A stretch of 64,000 bases of DNA from Bosea sp. AS-1 (lineage in GTDB: Bacteria; Pseudomonadota; Alphaproteobacteria; Rhizobiales; Beijerinckiaceae): NCBI RefSeq assembly GCF_002220095.1, contig NZ_CP022372.1:1212501-1276500 (forward strand), in the 5' to 3' direction. Within the stretch, counting starts at the first letter, position 1. Each line of letters begins with the position of its first letter. Position numbers and translations under genes: made by a program. The notes under the pieces were generated by a model that did not search any database, was not told where the DNA came from, and was given only the letters and a program-made list of their open reading frames with translations. This document shows positions 26,752 through 34,849 of this stretch, one piece after another.

Positions 26752-28004
26752 GCCGGACAGAGCAAGCGCGCGCCATTCTCGCCGCCAATGACCGCGGCGG
26801 CTACACCGTGCCGACCGACCGGCTCTACCCGTTCCAGTGGAACTGGGATTCGGCCTTCGTCGCCATGGGCTGGGCGACCTTCGACGCTGACCGCGCCTGG
26901 CGCGAGCTTGAGCGCCTGCTCGAAGGCCAGTGGGACGACGGGCTTGTCCCGCAGATCGTCTTCCATGCACCTTCCGACGATTATTTCCCTGGCCCCGATG
27001 TCTGGGGCATCCAGCGGATGCCGCCGACGTCGGGCATCCCGCAGCCGCCGGTGCTGGCCAGCGCCGTGCGCTTTCTGCTGGAACGTCAGGGCGAGGCCGG
27101 AGCGGAACGCGCCCGCGCCGTCTATCCGAAGCTCGTCCTGAACCATCGCTGGTGGGAGGAGGCGCGCGATCCCCAGCGCAGCGGCCTCGTCGCGACGCTC
27201 CATCCGTGGGAAACCGGGATGGACAACAGCCCGGCCTGGGACATCGCGCTCGAGCGCGTACCGGCCGAGACCAGGACCGAAATCCGCCGGCGTGATACCG
27301 GCCATGTCGATGCCGCCTTTCGCCCGCGGGGTATCGAGTACCAGCGCTTCATCCATCTCGTCGATCTGTTCCGCGAAGCGGGCTGGGATGCGCAGCGCAT
27401 GTTCGCGCAGTCGCCCTTCAAGGTCGCCGATGTCGGCACCAACGCGATCCTGCTGCGGGCGGAGCGCGACCTTCTGGCGCTGGCCGAACGCTTCGGCAGT
27501 GCCGCCGAGTGCGCGGCGATCGCGGCCAGGATCGCGCACAAGACGGTCGTCTTGTCCGGCCTCTGGGACGAGGCGCTTCGCCACTATCTTTCGCGCGACC
27601 TGATTGGCGGTACATTGATCCCCGTCAGAACATCGGCCGGATTCCTGCCGCTCTTCGCCGGGCTGCATGAGCATGCCGGCGCGCTCGCGGCGCGGCTGAA
27701 CGGCTGGGCTTCGCGTGGTCTCGCGCTGGTGCCGTCGACCGATCCGGATGCTCCGAGCTTCGAGCCGCAACGCTATTGGCGCGGGCCGGTCTGGGCGGTG
27801 GTCAACTGGATGATCGCGACCGGCCTCGCTGAGGCGGGCGATCCGCAAACCGCGGCGCTGGTGCGCAGTGAGACGCGACGATTGATTGGGCAGGCCGGCT
27901 TCAGCGAGTATTTCAACCCGGTCGACGGCGCCGGCATCGGCGGCGGCGCCTTCTCATGGACCGCGGCGATCGATCTCCTGCTCGGCGAGGACCAGGGCGC
28001 ATGA
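26748..28004 (+). CDS. Cytoplasmic GH63-like glycoside hydrolase (MGH-like)
   Basis: This 418-residue (alpha/alpha)6-barrel glycosidase has no signal peptide. GH63 landmarks are present in order: YPFQWNWDSAF (28-37), HPWETGMDNSPAWD with candidate acid D159, FEPQRYWRGPVWAVVNW, and FSEYFNP with candidate base E387 before GAGIGGGAFSWTAA. This pattern matches mannosylglycerate/glucosylglycerate hydrolases and related short GH63 enzymes. It overlaps the ATPase gene upstream and the amidohydrolase gene downstream by 4 nt each. It probably hydrolyses the imported glycoside inside the cell. The identity of the non-sugar part is unknown. Confidence 0.82.
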   Translation: MSRTEQARAILAANDRGGYTVPTDRLYPFQWNWDSAFVAMGWATFDADRAWRELERLLEGQWDDGLVPQIVFHAPSDDYFPGPDVWGIQRMPPTSGIPQPPVLASAVRFLLERQGEAGAERARAVYPKLVLNHRWWEEARDPQRSGLVATLHPWETGMDNSPAWDIALERVPAETRTEIRRRDTGHVDAAFRPRGIEYQRFIHLVDLFREAGWDAQRMFAQSPFKVADVGTNAILLRAERDLLALAERFGSAAECAAIAARIAHKTVVLSGLWDEALRHYLSRDLIGGTLIPVRTSAGFLPLFAGLHEHAGALAARLNGWASRGLALVPSTDPDAPSFEPQRYWRGPVWAVVNWMIATGLAEAGDPQTAALVRSETRRLIGQAGFSEYFNPVDGAGIGGGAFSWTAAIDLLLGEDQGA

Positions 28005-29071
28005 GCGCGGCGACGAGCGGCGGCATCGATTGCGATCTGCATCCGGCCGTGCCGGGCATCGCAACCCTGCTACCCTATCTCGACCCCCATTGGGCCGATG
28101 CGGTGGCGCAGCGCGGCGTCCATGATCTGGAGCCGACGAGCTATCCGTTGCGCGCGCCCTTGACGTCGCGCGCCGACTGGCGTGTCGCCGGCGCCAAGGC
28201 CGGCTCTGATCGCGAGCAGCTTTGCCGCCAGGCGCTCGACGCGTTCGGCAGCCAGGCCGGCATCCTGAATTGCCTCTACGCGGTCACGACCTTGTTCAGC
28301 GAGGACATGGCGGCCGCTTTTGCGCGCGCGCTCAACGACTGGCTGGCCGCCGAATGGCTCGACAAGGATGCGCGTCTGCGCGCCTCGATCGTCGTGCCGA
28401 TCCAGAGCCCCGAATTGGCGGCCGCCGAGATCGAGCGCCGCGCCGCGGATCGGCGCTTCGTGCAGGTGCTCCTGCCGTGCCTTGCCGACCAGCCTCTGGG
28501 CCGGCGCAGCCTGTGGCCGATCTACGCGGCTGCCGCCAAGCACGGGTTGCCGGTCGGCATCCATGCCGGCTCGACCTATCGCCATCCGGTCACGCCGGTC
28601 GGCTGGCCGTCCTATTTCACCGAGGATTACGTCAACCAGGCGCAGGGCTTCCAGACGCAGCTGACGAGCCTGGTCTGCGAGGGCGTCTTCTCGAAGTTCC
28701 CGGAGCTCAAGATCGTCCTGATCGAGTCCGGCTTCACCTGGCTGCCGGCCTATCTCTGGCGGCTGCACAAATATTGGCGCGGCCTGCGGATGGAGATTCC
28801 CTGGGTCGACCGGCCGCCACCCGAGATCATCCGCGATCAGGTGCGCTTCACCTTGCAGCCCGTCGATGCGCCGCCGGACGGCGATGCGCTGACGCGCATT
28901 CTCGACCAGGCCGGATCGGACGAGCTTCTGCTGTTCTCGACCGACTATCCGCATTGGCAGTTCGACGGACAGGACGCGCTGCCGCCGTCTTTGCCGGATA
29001 GTCTCAAGACCAGGATCCTGCTCGACAACCCCCTCGCGACCTATCCCCGACTCAAGGAGGATCTCGCATGA
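28001..29071 (+). CDS. Metal-dependent amidohydrolase (Amidohydro_2 family), first copy
   Basis: This 356-residue TIM-barrel protein belongs to the family that includes ACMS decarboxylase and gamma-resorcylate decarboxylase. Metal-site candidates are D10-C-D12-L-H14 near the N-terminus, the histidine in VGIHAGS and the aspartate in FSTDYPHW. Members hydrolyse C-N or C-O bonds or decarboxylate aromatic acids, so activity cannot be read exactly. It is clearly related to the next gene product and overlaps that gene by 4 nt. Confidence 0.82.
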   Translation: MSAATSGGIDCDLHPAVPGIATLLPYLDPHWADAVAQRGVHDLEPTSYPLRAPLTSRADWRVAGAKAGSDREQLCRQALDAFGSQAGILNCLYAVTTLFSEDMAAAFARALNDWLAAEWLDKDARLRASIVVPIQSPELAAAEIERRAADRRFVQVLLPCLADQPLGRRSLWPIYAAAAKHGLPVGIHAGSTYRHPVTPVGWPSYFTEDYVNQAQGFQTQLTSLVCEGVFSKFPELKIVLIESGFTWLPAYLWRLHKYWRGLRMEIPWVDRPPPEIIRDQVRFTLQPVDAPPDGDALTRILDQAGSDELLLFSTDYPHWQFDGQDALPPSLPDSLKTRILLDNPLATYPRLKEDLA

Positions 29072-30174
29072 ACGTGGAGCTGCCGACTCAACAGAGGCCG
29101 GAATCGACGATCGTCAGGCCGATCATCGCCGATTGCGATATCCATCCCTGCCTGGCGAAGCCGTCGGACATCCTGCCTTACCTGCCGAAGCGCTGGCAGG
29201 AGCACGCCATGACCTACGGGATGCTGCCGCGGCACGGCTACCAGAGCGGGCCGGCCTATCCGAAGGGCCAGCCCGATGCGGCGCGGCTCGATTCCTGGCC
29301 GCCGGACGGCCGACCCGGCAGCGATCTCTCCTTCATGCAGACACAGCACCTCGACCCCAACCGTGTCGAGCTCGGCATCATGACGGTGATCGCGCCCGCC
29401 GCGGGCGCGGCCCAGAACCTCGACTATTCGGCGGCGCTCTCCCGTGCGCTCAATGAGTGGCAGGTTGCGGAATGGACGAGCCGGGATTCGCGCCTCAAGG
29501 CCTCGATCGTGGTTCCCTATGAGGACGGCGCGGCTGCTGCCGCCGAGATCGACCACTGGGCGGGGCACGAGGCGTTCGTCCAGGTGCTGCTGCTGAGCCG
29601 CACGGCCGAACCTCTCGGCCAACGCCGCTACTGGCCGATCTACGAGGCTGCCCAGCGTGCCGGGTTGCCGATCGGGGTCCACGCCTTCGGCTATGGCGGC
29701 TATCCCGTCACGGCGGGCGGCTGGCCGTCCTACTACATCGAGGAGATGGTCGGTCACGCGCAGTGCTGCCAGGCGCTGCTCACCTCCATGACGATCGAGG
29801 GCGTGTTCGAGCGTTTTCCTGGCACGCGCATGGTGCTGATCGAAGCCGGCTTCGCCTGGCTGCCATCGCTCTGCTGGCGCCTCGACAAGCATTGGGGCCG
29901 GCTGCGCGATGAAACTCCGCACCTCGCGCGCAAGCCGAGCGACTACATCCGCAATCACGTCTGGATGACGACCCAGCCGATGGAAGAGCCGGAGAAGCGC
30001 AAGCATTTCCACGATATCGTCGAATGGATCGGCATCGACCGGCTGCTGTTCGCCACGGACTATCCGCATTGGGATTTTGACGATCCGCTCTGGGCCGTGC
30101 CGGTCAAGCTCGACGATGCGGCGCGTCAGGCCCTGTTCCTCGACAATGCGAAGGCCCTCTACGGGCGGGGCTAG
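29068..30174 (+). CDS. Metal-dependent amidohydrolase (Amidohydro_2 family), second copy
   Basis: This 368-residue protein is paralogous to the one before it. Shared landmarks are DCDIHPC (22-28), GVHAFGYGGYPVTAGGWPSY, SMTIEGVFERFP, AGFAWLPSLCWRLDKHW and FATDYPHWDFDDP. Conservation of the metal-site histidines and the late aspartate suggests both copies are active. Two diverged copies in one operon may form a heteromer or act on successive substrates. The Rieske gene begins one base after the stop. Confidence 0.82.
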   Translation: MNVELPTQQRPESTIVRPIIADCDIHPCLAKPSDILPYLPKRWQEHAMTYGMLPRHGYQSGPAYPKGQPDAARLDSWPPDGRPGSDLSFMQTQHLDPNRVELGIMTVIAPAAGAAQNLDYSAALSRALNEWQVAEWTSRDSRLKASIVVPYEDGAAAAAEIDHWAGHEAFVQVLLLSRTAEPLGQRRYWPIYEAAQRAGLPIGVHAFGYGGYPVTAGGWPSYYIEEMVGHAQCCQALLTSMTIEGVFERFPGTRMVLIEAGFAWLPSLCWRLDKHWGRLRDETPHLARKPSDYIRNHVWMTTQPMEEPEKRKHFHDIVEWIGIDRLLFATDYPHWDFDDPLWAVPVKLDDAARQALFLDNAKALYGRG

Positions 30175-30175
30175 C

Positions 30176-30592
30176 ATGGCAAAATACGTCATCGCCCCGG
30201 CCTGCGACCTCTCTCCTGGCGAGCGTCTCGTCGCGGAGGTCGCAGGCCGCAAGGTCGTCATCTTCAATCTCGACGGCGAGTTCTTCGGCTTGTTCAACCG
30301 CTGCCCGCATCAGGGTGGGGACCTCTGCCGGGGCCGGACCACGGGGCTTGTCGAGGCTGGCGCGGAGCCGGGCGAATACAGCTACACCCGCCGCGGCGAG
30401 ATTCTGCGCTGCCCCTGGCACGGATGGGAGTTCGACATCCGCACCGGCAAGTCGCGCGCCGAGCCCGGCCGGATCCGCGCGAAGACCTATGGGGTCGAGA
30501 TCAGGCGAGGCGACGAGCTGTTCGACGGGCCTTATCAGGCCGAGCGCGTCTCGGTCCGCGTCGAGGAAGATTATATCGTCGTCGAAGCCTGA
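30176..30592 (+). CDS. Rieske [2Fe-2S] ferredoxin-like protein
   Basis: This 138-residue soluble protein has a complete Rieske cluster site: C43-P-H45 in NRCPHQGGDLC and C79-P-W-H82 in RCPWHGWEFD. It carries no oxygenase catalytic domain, so it is an electron carrier like those serving ring-hydroxylating dioxygenases, or a redox subunit of another enzyme. It is the last gene of the LacI-controlled operon, one base after the second amidohydrolase gene. No oxygenase or reductase gene is visible nearby, which makes its partner unclear. Confidence 0.9.
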   Translation: MAKYVIAPACDLSPGERLVAEVAGRKVVIFNLDGEFFGLFNRCPHQGGDLCRGRTTGLVEAGAEPGEYSYTRRGEILRCPWHGWEFDIRTGKSRAEPGRIRAKTYGVEIRRGDELFDGPYQAERVSVRVEEDYIVVEA

Positions 30593-30642
30593 GCCGATGG
30601 AGCGAATTGACGCCGGCAGGCGACATCGGAACGCGGAAACAA

Positions 30643-30683
30643 AAGAGCCCGGGACGCTAATTCTTTAGCAGTCCCAGGCTCTT
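30643..30683 (-). terminator. Intrinsic terminator of the tRNA-Val gene
   Basis: Read on the minus strand, a long stem (AAGAGCCTGGGAC pairing with GTCCCGGGCTCTT) is followed by TTTTGTTT. It lies directly downstream of tRNA-Val. On the plus strand it also sits shortly after the Rieske gene, ending that operon. Confidence 0.85.
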
Positions 30684-30689
30684 CGAAAA

Positions 30690-30764
<75 letters not shown>

Positions 30765-30930
30765 GTCTGCCACCCGAGGCGACTTCCGGAAGCGTGTCCG
30801 GGCCGTGTGGGCCGCGATCACGCTGCGAGGTGAGGGGGCTATAGCGGCTCGCTTCGCGGGTTGCAAGGCGTTTGCCGCATAAATTCTCAAGGGCTGTTGG
30901 CATCTCCGTTACGGGATGCCCGGCAGCCCC

Positions 30931-31290
30931 TCAGGCGGCCAGCAGCTTCTCGACTTCGTTGACGAGCTCACGCAGATGGAAGGGCTTGGAGAGCACCTTC
31001 GCGTCCTTGGGCGTCTGCGAATCGGGGTTGAGCGCGACGGCGGCGAAACCCGTGATGAACATCACCTTGATGTCGGGGTCGAGCTCGGTGGCGCGGCGCG
31101 CCAGCTCGATGCCGTCCATCTCCGGCATGACGATGTCGGTCAGCAGGAGCTCGAAGGGCTCTTCGCGGAGGCGATTATAGGCCGACAGGCCGTTGTCGAA
31201 GGAGGCGACGTCATAGCCTGCATTCTGCAGGGCCTTGACCAGGAAGCGACGCATGTCGTTGTCGTCTTCCGCGAGCAAAATCTTCGTCAT
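30931..31290 (-). CDS. cpdR: Response regulator CpdR
   Basis: This single-domain receiver of 119 residues has its phospho-acceptor at D52 (LLLTDIVMPEMDG) and the sequence VMFITGFAAVALNPDS typical of alphaproteobacterial CpdR. In Caulobacter and Sinorhizobium, CpdR acts in the CckA-ChpT phosphorelay and recruits ClpXP for cell-cycle proteolysis. The start ATG 31290 gives MTKILLAEDDND, the conserved N-terminus; the longer frame is not conserved-looking. The divergent neighbour is an N-formylglutamate amidohydrolase gene, an arrangement known in rhizobia. Confidence 0.93.
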   Translation of the reverse strand: MTKILLAEDDNDMRRFLVKALQNAGYDVASFDNGLSAYNRLREEPFELLLTDIVMPEMDGIELARRATELDPDIKVMFITGFAAVALNPDSQTPKDAKVLSKPFHLRELVNEVEKLLAA

Positions 31291-31545
31291 GGGCCTGTTC
31301 TGTCCGTCCCTGAGGCCTGTCTCTCCGGGCCCGGCCCGGGTGATGCAGAGTCCGTTTCGATGCGTCTGGCGCCCGTGCCGCCCTCGGGCCCGCTGCGGTT
31401 GGGTAGCGACCCCGCCGCATCGTTGGAACCATGCCTTTCTATAAGGCCTCGACGTAGTAAACAACGCGTGAATCAGCAGCCGCAAAGCGGCTCTTCGAGG
31501 GAGCCCGCTTCAACCGCTTCGGTTTGTGTGCTTCAGTCGCGCGAG

Positions 31546-32466
31546 ATGAGCCTGTCCAGCGCCCCGTTCCCGCCCGCTCCCGCCGATGTCGTCGGCGAGA
31601 TCGAGCGCCCGTTCAGCCTGTATCCGCCGGCGTTGCAGGTGGTACCGGTGGTCGTCGACGTGCCGCATGCGGGGCGGCGCTACCCGGACGGTTTCGTCGA
31701 GCAGGCGCGGCTGCCGCTCAAGGGGCTGCGACGCTCGGAAGACGCCTTCGTCGACCGGCTGTTCGAGCACAGCGTCGCGCTCGGCGCGCCGCTGCTGGTC
31801 GCCGAGTTTCCTCGTGCCTATCTCGATGTGAATCGCGAGCCCTACGAACTCGATCCGCGGATGTTCGACGGGCGCGTGCCTCCCTTCGCCAATACGCGCT
31901 CGATGCGGGTGGCTGGCGGGCTCGGCACCATCCCTCGCATCGTCGGCGACGCGCAGGAGATCTATTTCGGACGGATTCCGATCGCAGAGGGCCTTGCCCG
32001 AATCGATGGGCTCTATCGGCCCTATCACGCGGCGCTGCGCGGCCTTGTGCAGCGGACGCAGAGCGTGTTCGGAACCTGCATCCTGGTCGATGCCCATTCG
32101 ATGCCCTCGGCCGGGCTCGACCGCGACGGGCTGGCGAAGTCGGACATCATCCTGGGCGACCGATTCGGCACCAGCGCGGGCGGCTACATCATCGACATCG
32201 CCGAGCAGGCCTTCACCCGGCTCGGTCTGAGCGTCACCCGCAACCGGCCCTATGCCGGCGGCTTCATCACCGAGCATTACGGCGCACCGGCCTCGGGCGT
32301 CCATGCGCTGCAGATCGAGGTCAACCGCGCACTCTACATGAACGAGGCGACGCTGGAGCCGCATGCCGGCTTCGCGACCTTGCAGGAGGGGATATCGCGG
32401 GCGCTGGCCGATTGCTTCGCGCGCTGGAGCGGCTGGCTCGACGAGTGGCGCGAGGCTGCCGAATAG
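31546..32466 (+). CDS. N-formylglutamate amidohydrolase family protein
   Basis: This 306-residue enzyme belongs to the HutG-type FGase family, which hydrolyses N-formyl-L-glutamate at the end of one histidine-degradation route. Typical motifs are VVDVPHAGRRYP, the DAHSMPS segment and IEVNRALYMNE. The start at ATG 31546 is the only one giving a compact protein. It is not next to hut genes; it sits in the conserved cpdR-FGase-MmgR-phosphatase block, so its cell role is uncertain. Confidence 0.88.
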   Translation: MSLSSAPFPPAPADVVGEIERPFSLYPPALQVVPVVVDVPHAGRRYPDGFVEQARLPLKGLRRSEDAFVDRLFEHSVALGAPLLVAEFPRAYLDVNREPYELDPRMFDGRVPPFANTRSMRVAGGLGTIPRIVGDAQEIYFGRIPIAEGLARIDGLYRPYHAALRGLVQRTQSVFGTCILVDAHSMPSAGLDRDGLAKSDIILGDRFGTSAGGYIIDIAEQAFTRLGLSVTRNRPYAGGFITEHYGAPASGVHALQIEVNRALYMNEATLEPHAGFATLQEGISRALADCFARWSGWLDEWREAAE

Positions 32467-32499
32467 CAGCGTCTGTGTCGGCGAAACGCGAAAACCAAG

Positions 32500-32592
32500 A
32501 AAAAAGGGCCGCACACTTGCGTGGCGGCCCAAGTCTAGGGAGGAAACGCCCAAGGAGGGCAAGCGAAGGCTTGAGGTCATCTCCCCTTCGCA
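32500..32592 (-). ncRNA. mmgR: MmgR/suhB-family (alpha-r8) small RNA
   Basis: The minus strand contains the family hallmark: single-stranded TTGGGCGTTTCCTCCCTAG followed by a strong stem (GGGCCGCC ... GCGGCCC) and T6. A promoter TTGATC (32627-32622), 16-base spacer, CATATT (32605-32600) fits a start near 32592. Its location beside an inositol-monophosphatase-family gene and an FGase gene is the known context of the suhB RNA motif and of S. meliloti MmgR. MmgR limits polyhydroxybutyrate accumulation and depends on Hfq. The exact 5' end is estimated. Confidence 0.82.
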
Positions 32593-32651
32593 AGTGCACA
32601 ATATGACTGTGCGGCGCAAAAGATCAAGCGAAATCGTCGACCAGCAGAGAT

Positions 32652-32705
32652 GCCATGCGATGCGTGCATGGCGGCCTCTAGAAATCGTTGCAATCAAAAC
32701 GATTT
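32652..32705. promoter_or_regulatory. Two inverted repeats upstream of the MmgR promoter
   Basis: GCCATGC/GCATGGC (32652-32672, 7-base spacer) and AAATCGTT/AACGATTT (32682-32705, 8-base spacer) lie about 60-110 bases upstream of the inferred MmgR start. They also precede hisN on the other strand. They are candidate binding sites for a nitrogen- or carbon-responsive regulator. Which of the two genes they control is not known. Confidence 0.45.
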
Positions 32706-32796
32706 GCGGCATTTCTGCTGATACGCCGCCGTAACGGAACAAGCTGATGGGTGGGGCTATGTTGCAGAGCACAAAAACCGGAACGAGGAACCTGCG

Positions 32797-33579
32797 ATGA
32801 GCGCGGTCGACTTCGGTGCCTTCGTGGCCGATCTGGCGACCCGATCAGGCCAGGCGATCCTGCCGTTCTTCCGGGCGCATCACAGCATGGAGGACAAATC
32901 GGCAGGCGGAGTGTTCGACCCGGTCACCGAGGCGGACCGCGCCGGCGAGGCCGTGATGCGCCGCCTCATCCGGGAGCATTTCCCGGAGCACGGGCTGCTC
33001 GGCGAGGAGTTCGGCAACGAGAACATCGAGGCCGAATATGTCTGGGTGCTCGATCCGATCGACGGCACGCGCGCCTTCATCTCCGGCATCCCGGTCTGGG
33101 GTACGCTGATCGGACTGACGCGCCGGGGCGCGCCGGTCTACGGCATGATGCACCAACCCTTCTCGGGCGAGCGCTTCTCGGGCGATGGGCGCGAGGCTCG
33201 TTACGAAGGGCCGGGTGGGCCCAGGCGGCTGCGGACACGGCAGGTGCCGGACCTTGCTGCGGCGACGCTGATGACGACATCGCCTTATCTGTTCCAGGGC
33301 GAGGAGGCCGAAGCCTTCGCGCGGGTCGAGGCGCAAGTCCGGCTCTCGCGCTATGGCTGCGACTGCTATGCCTATTGCATGCTCGCCTCGGGCCATGTCG
33401 ACCTGGTGATCGAGAGCGGCCTGAAGCCCTACGACATCGTCGCGCTGATCCCGATCATCGAGGGCGCAGGCGGTATCGTCACCTCATGGGACGGCGGCAG
33501 CGCCGCCGGGGGAGGGCGCGTCATCGCTGCCGCCAGCGAGGCGCTGCATGAGGCTGCGCTCGCTCTTCTCGCCGGCTGA
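32797..33579 (+). CDS. hisN: Histidinol-phosphatase, inositol monophosphatase family (HisN-like)
   Basis: This 260-residue Mg-dependent phosphatase has the FIG-superfamily motifs GEEFGNE and WVLDPIDGTRAFISG, and late LKPYDIVALIPIIEGAGG. The DPIDGTRAFI variant and the CDCYAYCMLASG segment favour histidinol-phosphate phosphatase (last-but-one step of histidine synthesis) over SuhB inositol monophosphatase. The 3' end overlaps the convergent hydrolase gene by 96 nt. Confidence 0.87.
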   Translation: MSAVDFGAFVADLATRSGQAILPFFRAHHSMEDKSAGGVFDPVTEADRAGEAVMRRLIREHFPEHGLLGEEFGNENIEAEYVWVLDPIDGTRAFISGIPVWGTLIGLTRRGAPVYGMMHQPFSGERFSGDGREARYEGPGGPRRLRTRQVPDLAAATLMTTSPYLFQGEEAEAFARVEAQVRLSRYGCDCYAYCMLASGHVDLVIESGLKPYDIVALIPIIEGAGGIVTSWDGGSAAGGGRVIAAASEALHEAALALLAG

Positions 33580-34560
33580 GGCGGGGCGGGGCTGGTCTTC
33601 GCCGGGGATGAAGGCGTCGAAAGCGGCCCAGAACCGGGCGCGGATGGCGTCGTTTTCCATCAGGATCTCGTGCCGCGCCTCGGGCAGGACCAGTGCCGAG
33701 CCGGTCTTGAGCCGTGCGGCGAAGCGCTCGATCGCCGGCGTCGAGACGACCGGGTCCCGGCCGGCGGCAATGATGAGGGTCGGCACCTTCACGTCCAGCG
33801 CCGCGGAGGGAGCGTTGAGCCGGGCCATCAGGCGGAAGGCATTGCGCACCCAGGCGATGGTCGGGTCGCCGATGCTGAGATGGCGCGCTTGCGTCGAGAG
33901 TCTGCTGTTGCGGGCGTAGCGGGCCGGGTCGCTGGTCAGCCGGTTGCCTTCGAAGGGCTTGGTGGCGATGGCGGTGTCGCCGCCGCCGGGCACGAAGGCG
34001 CGTCCGAAGCCGAGCCAGTACAGCACGCTGGCGAGCCGGCTCGCGGCCGCGGGGTTCTTGATCATGGTGAGGCCGAGCATCGGCGCGAGCGCGACCATGC
34101 GCGCGACTGGCAACGCGCCGTGGCGGGCGGCGTCGAGGCAGATGGCGGCGCCCATCGAATGGGCGAGTACGAAATAGGGCGGCGGGAATTTCGCCTGCAT
34201 TTCCGCCATGGCCAGGGCGAGATCAGCCTCGTAATGCTTCAGGCGGCCGATATGGCCCTTGCGCTCGCGGAGAACGAAGCGCTGCGAGCCGCCCTGGCCG
34301 CGCCAGTCGAAGGCGAGCACGTGGAAGCCGCGACGGCGCAGTTCGGCGATGGTTTCGCTGTAGCGTTCGATGAATTCGGCCCGGCCCTGGGTGAGGACGA
34401 TGGTGCCGCGGACCGGCTTCACGGTCGGCCGCCAGCTCGCGAAACGCAACGTCGCGCCGTCCCGCGTCGTCGCGAGCCAGGTCTTGCCGTGGCCCGGAAC
34501 CGGGTAGTCGGAATCGTTGAAAAAGGCGGCCTCGGCCATCGCGGACTCCGGCTGGGACAT
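33484..34560 (-). CDS. Alpha/beta hydrolase, lysophospholipase/monoacylglycerol lipase type (PldB-like)
   Basis: This 358-residue cytoplasmic serine hydrolase has the nucleophile elbow AHSMGA, the FDWRGQGGSQR motif of PldB-like enzymes, and late ARHEILMENDAIR carrying the catalytic histidine. It likely deacylates lysophospholipids or monoglycerides. Its C-terminal 32 residues (acidic and proline/alanine-rich, after about residue 327) are encoded in the region overlapping hisN and are probably a dispensable tail. A palindromic repeat and the hsp20 promoter lie upstream. Confidence 0.87.
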   Translation of the reverse strand: MSQPESAMAEAAFFNDSDYPVPGHGKTWLATTRDGATLRFASWRPTVKPVRGTIVLTQGRAEFIERYSETIAELRRRGFHVLAFDWRGQGGSQRFVLRERKGHIGRLKHYEADLALAMAEMQAKFPPPYFVLAHSMGAAICLDAARHGALPVARMVALAPMLGLTMIKNPAAASRLASVLYWLGFGRAFVPGGGDTAIATKPFEGNRLTSDPARYARNSRLSTQARHLSIGDPTIAWVRNAFRLMARLNAPSAALDVKVPTLIIAAGRDPVVSTPAIERFAARLKTGSALVLPEARHEILMENDAIRARFWAAFDAFIPGEDQPRPASAGEKSERSLMQRLAGGSDDAPSPGGAAAVP

Positions 34561-34608
34561 TTCCGCGCGTCTGCGAATCGCGGAGATGCCTCAGCCCCTT
34601 GATTGATC

Positions 34609-34652
34609 GCATTTTCCAAGCGCGAACCAGTATTCGCCTCGGTCGAAAATGC
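34609..34652. repeat. Interspersed palindromic repeat, copy 2 (44 bp)
   Basis: GCATTTTC (34609-34616) and GAAAATGC (34645-34652) enclose a variable interior containing GCGAACC, with the same 44-base length and layout as the copy at 6075-6118. It lies in the divergent gap between the lipase-like gene and hsp20. Confidence 0.75.
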
Positions 34653-34721
34653 ATCAGCGAACGCCGCCTGCCGGCCACGCGAGCTGCTGTCGAGCTTCGT
34701 TTATGCCCTTCGCGCCGGCCT

Positions 34722-34750
34722 CTTGAAAAGCCGAAAACGCTTCCCCAGAT
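34722..34750 (+). promoter_or_regulatory. Sigma-32 (RpoH) heat-shock promoter of hsp20
   Basis: CTTGAAA (34722-34728), a 14-base spacer and CCCCAGAT (34743-34750) match the RpoH consensus closely (CTTGAAA, CCCCATnT). It precedes the hsp20 gene by 99 bases, predicting a start near 34757 and an RNA leader of about 93 bases. Confidence 0.85.
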
Positions 34751-34756
34751 CAAGCC

Positions 34757-34849
34757 TGCGCAGGCCGGAACCGGCTGCGCAAACCTCAATCAGGCCCGCG
34801 CTCAGGCGAGGCGGGCCGCACTGCATGTCGCTTCTCTGGAGGACACATC
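34757..34849 (+). promoter_or_regulatory. ROSE-type RNA thermometer in the hsp20 leader
   Basis: The leader can form three hairpins. The middle one is GGCCCGC/GCGGGCC. The last runs from ATGTCGCTTC through a TCT loop to GGAGGACACAT, which buries the ribosome site GGAGGA against CGCTTC, the hallmark of ROSE elements. Heating melts this stem and allows translation of the small heat-shock protein. The 5' boundary is inferred from the promoter. Confidence 0.8.
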
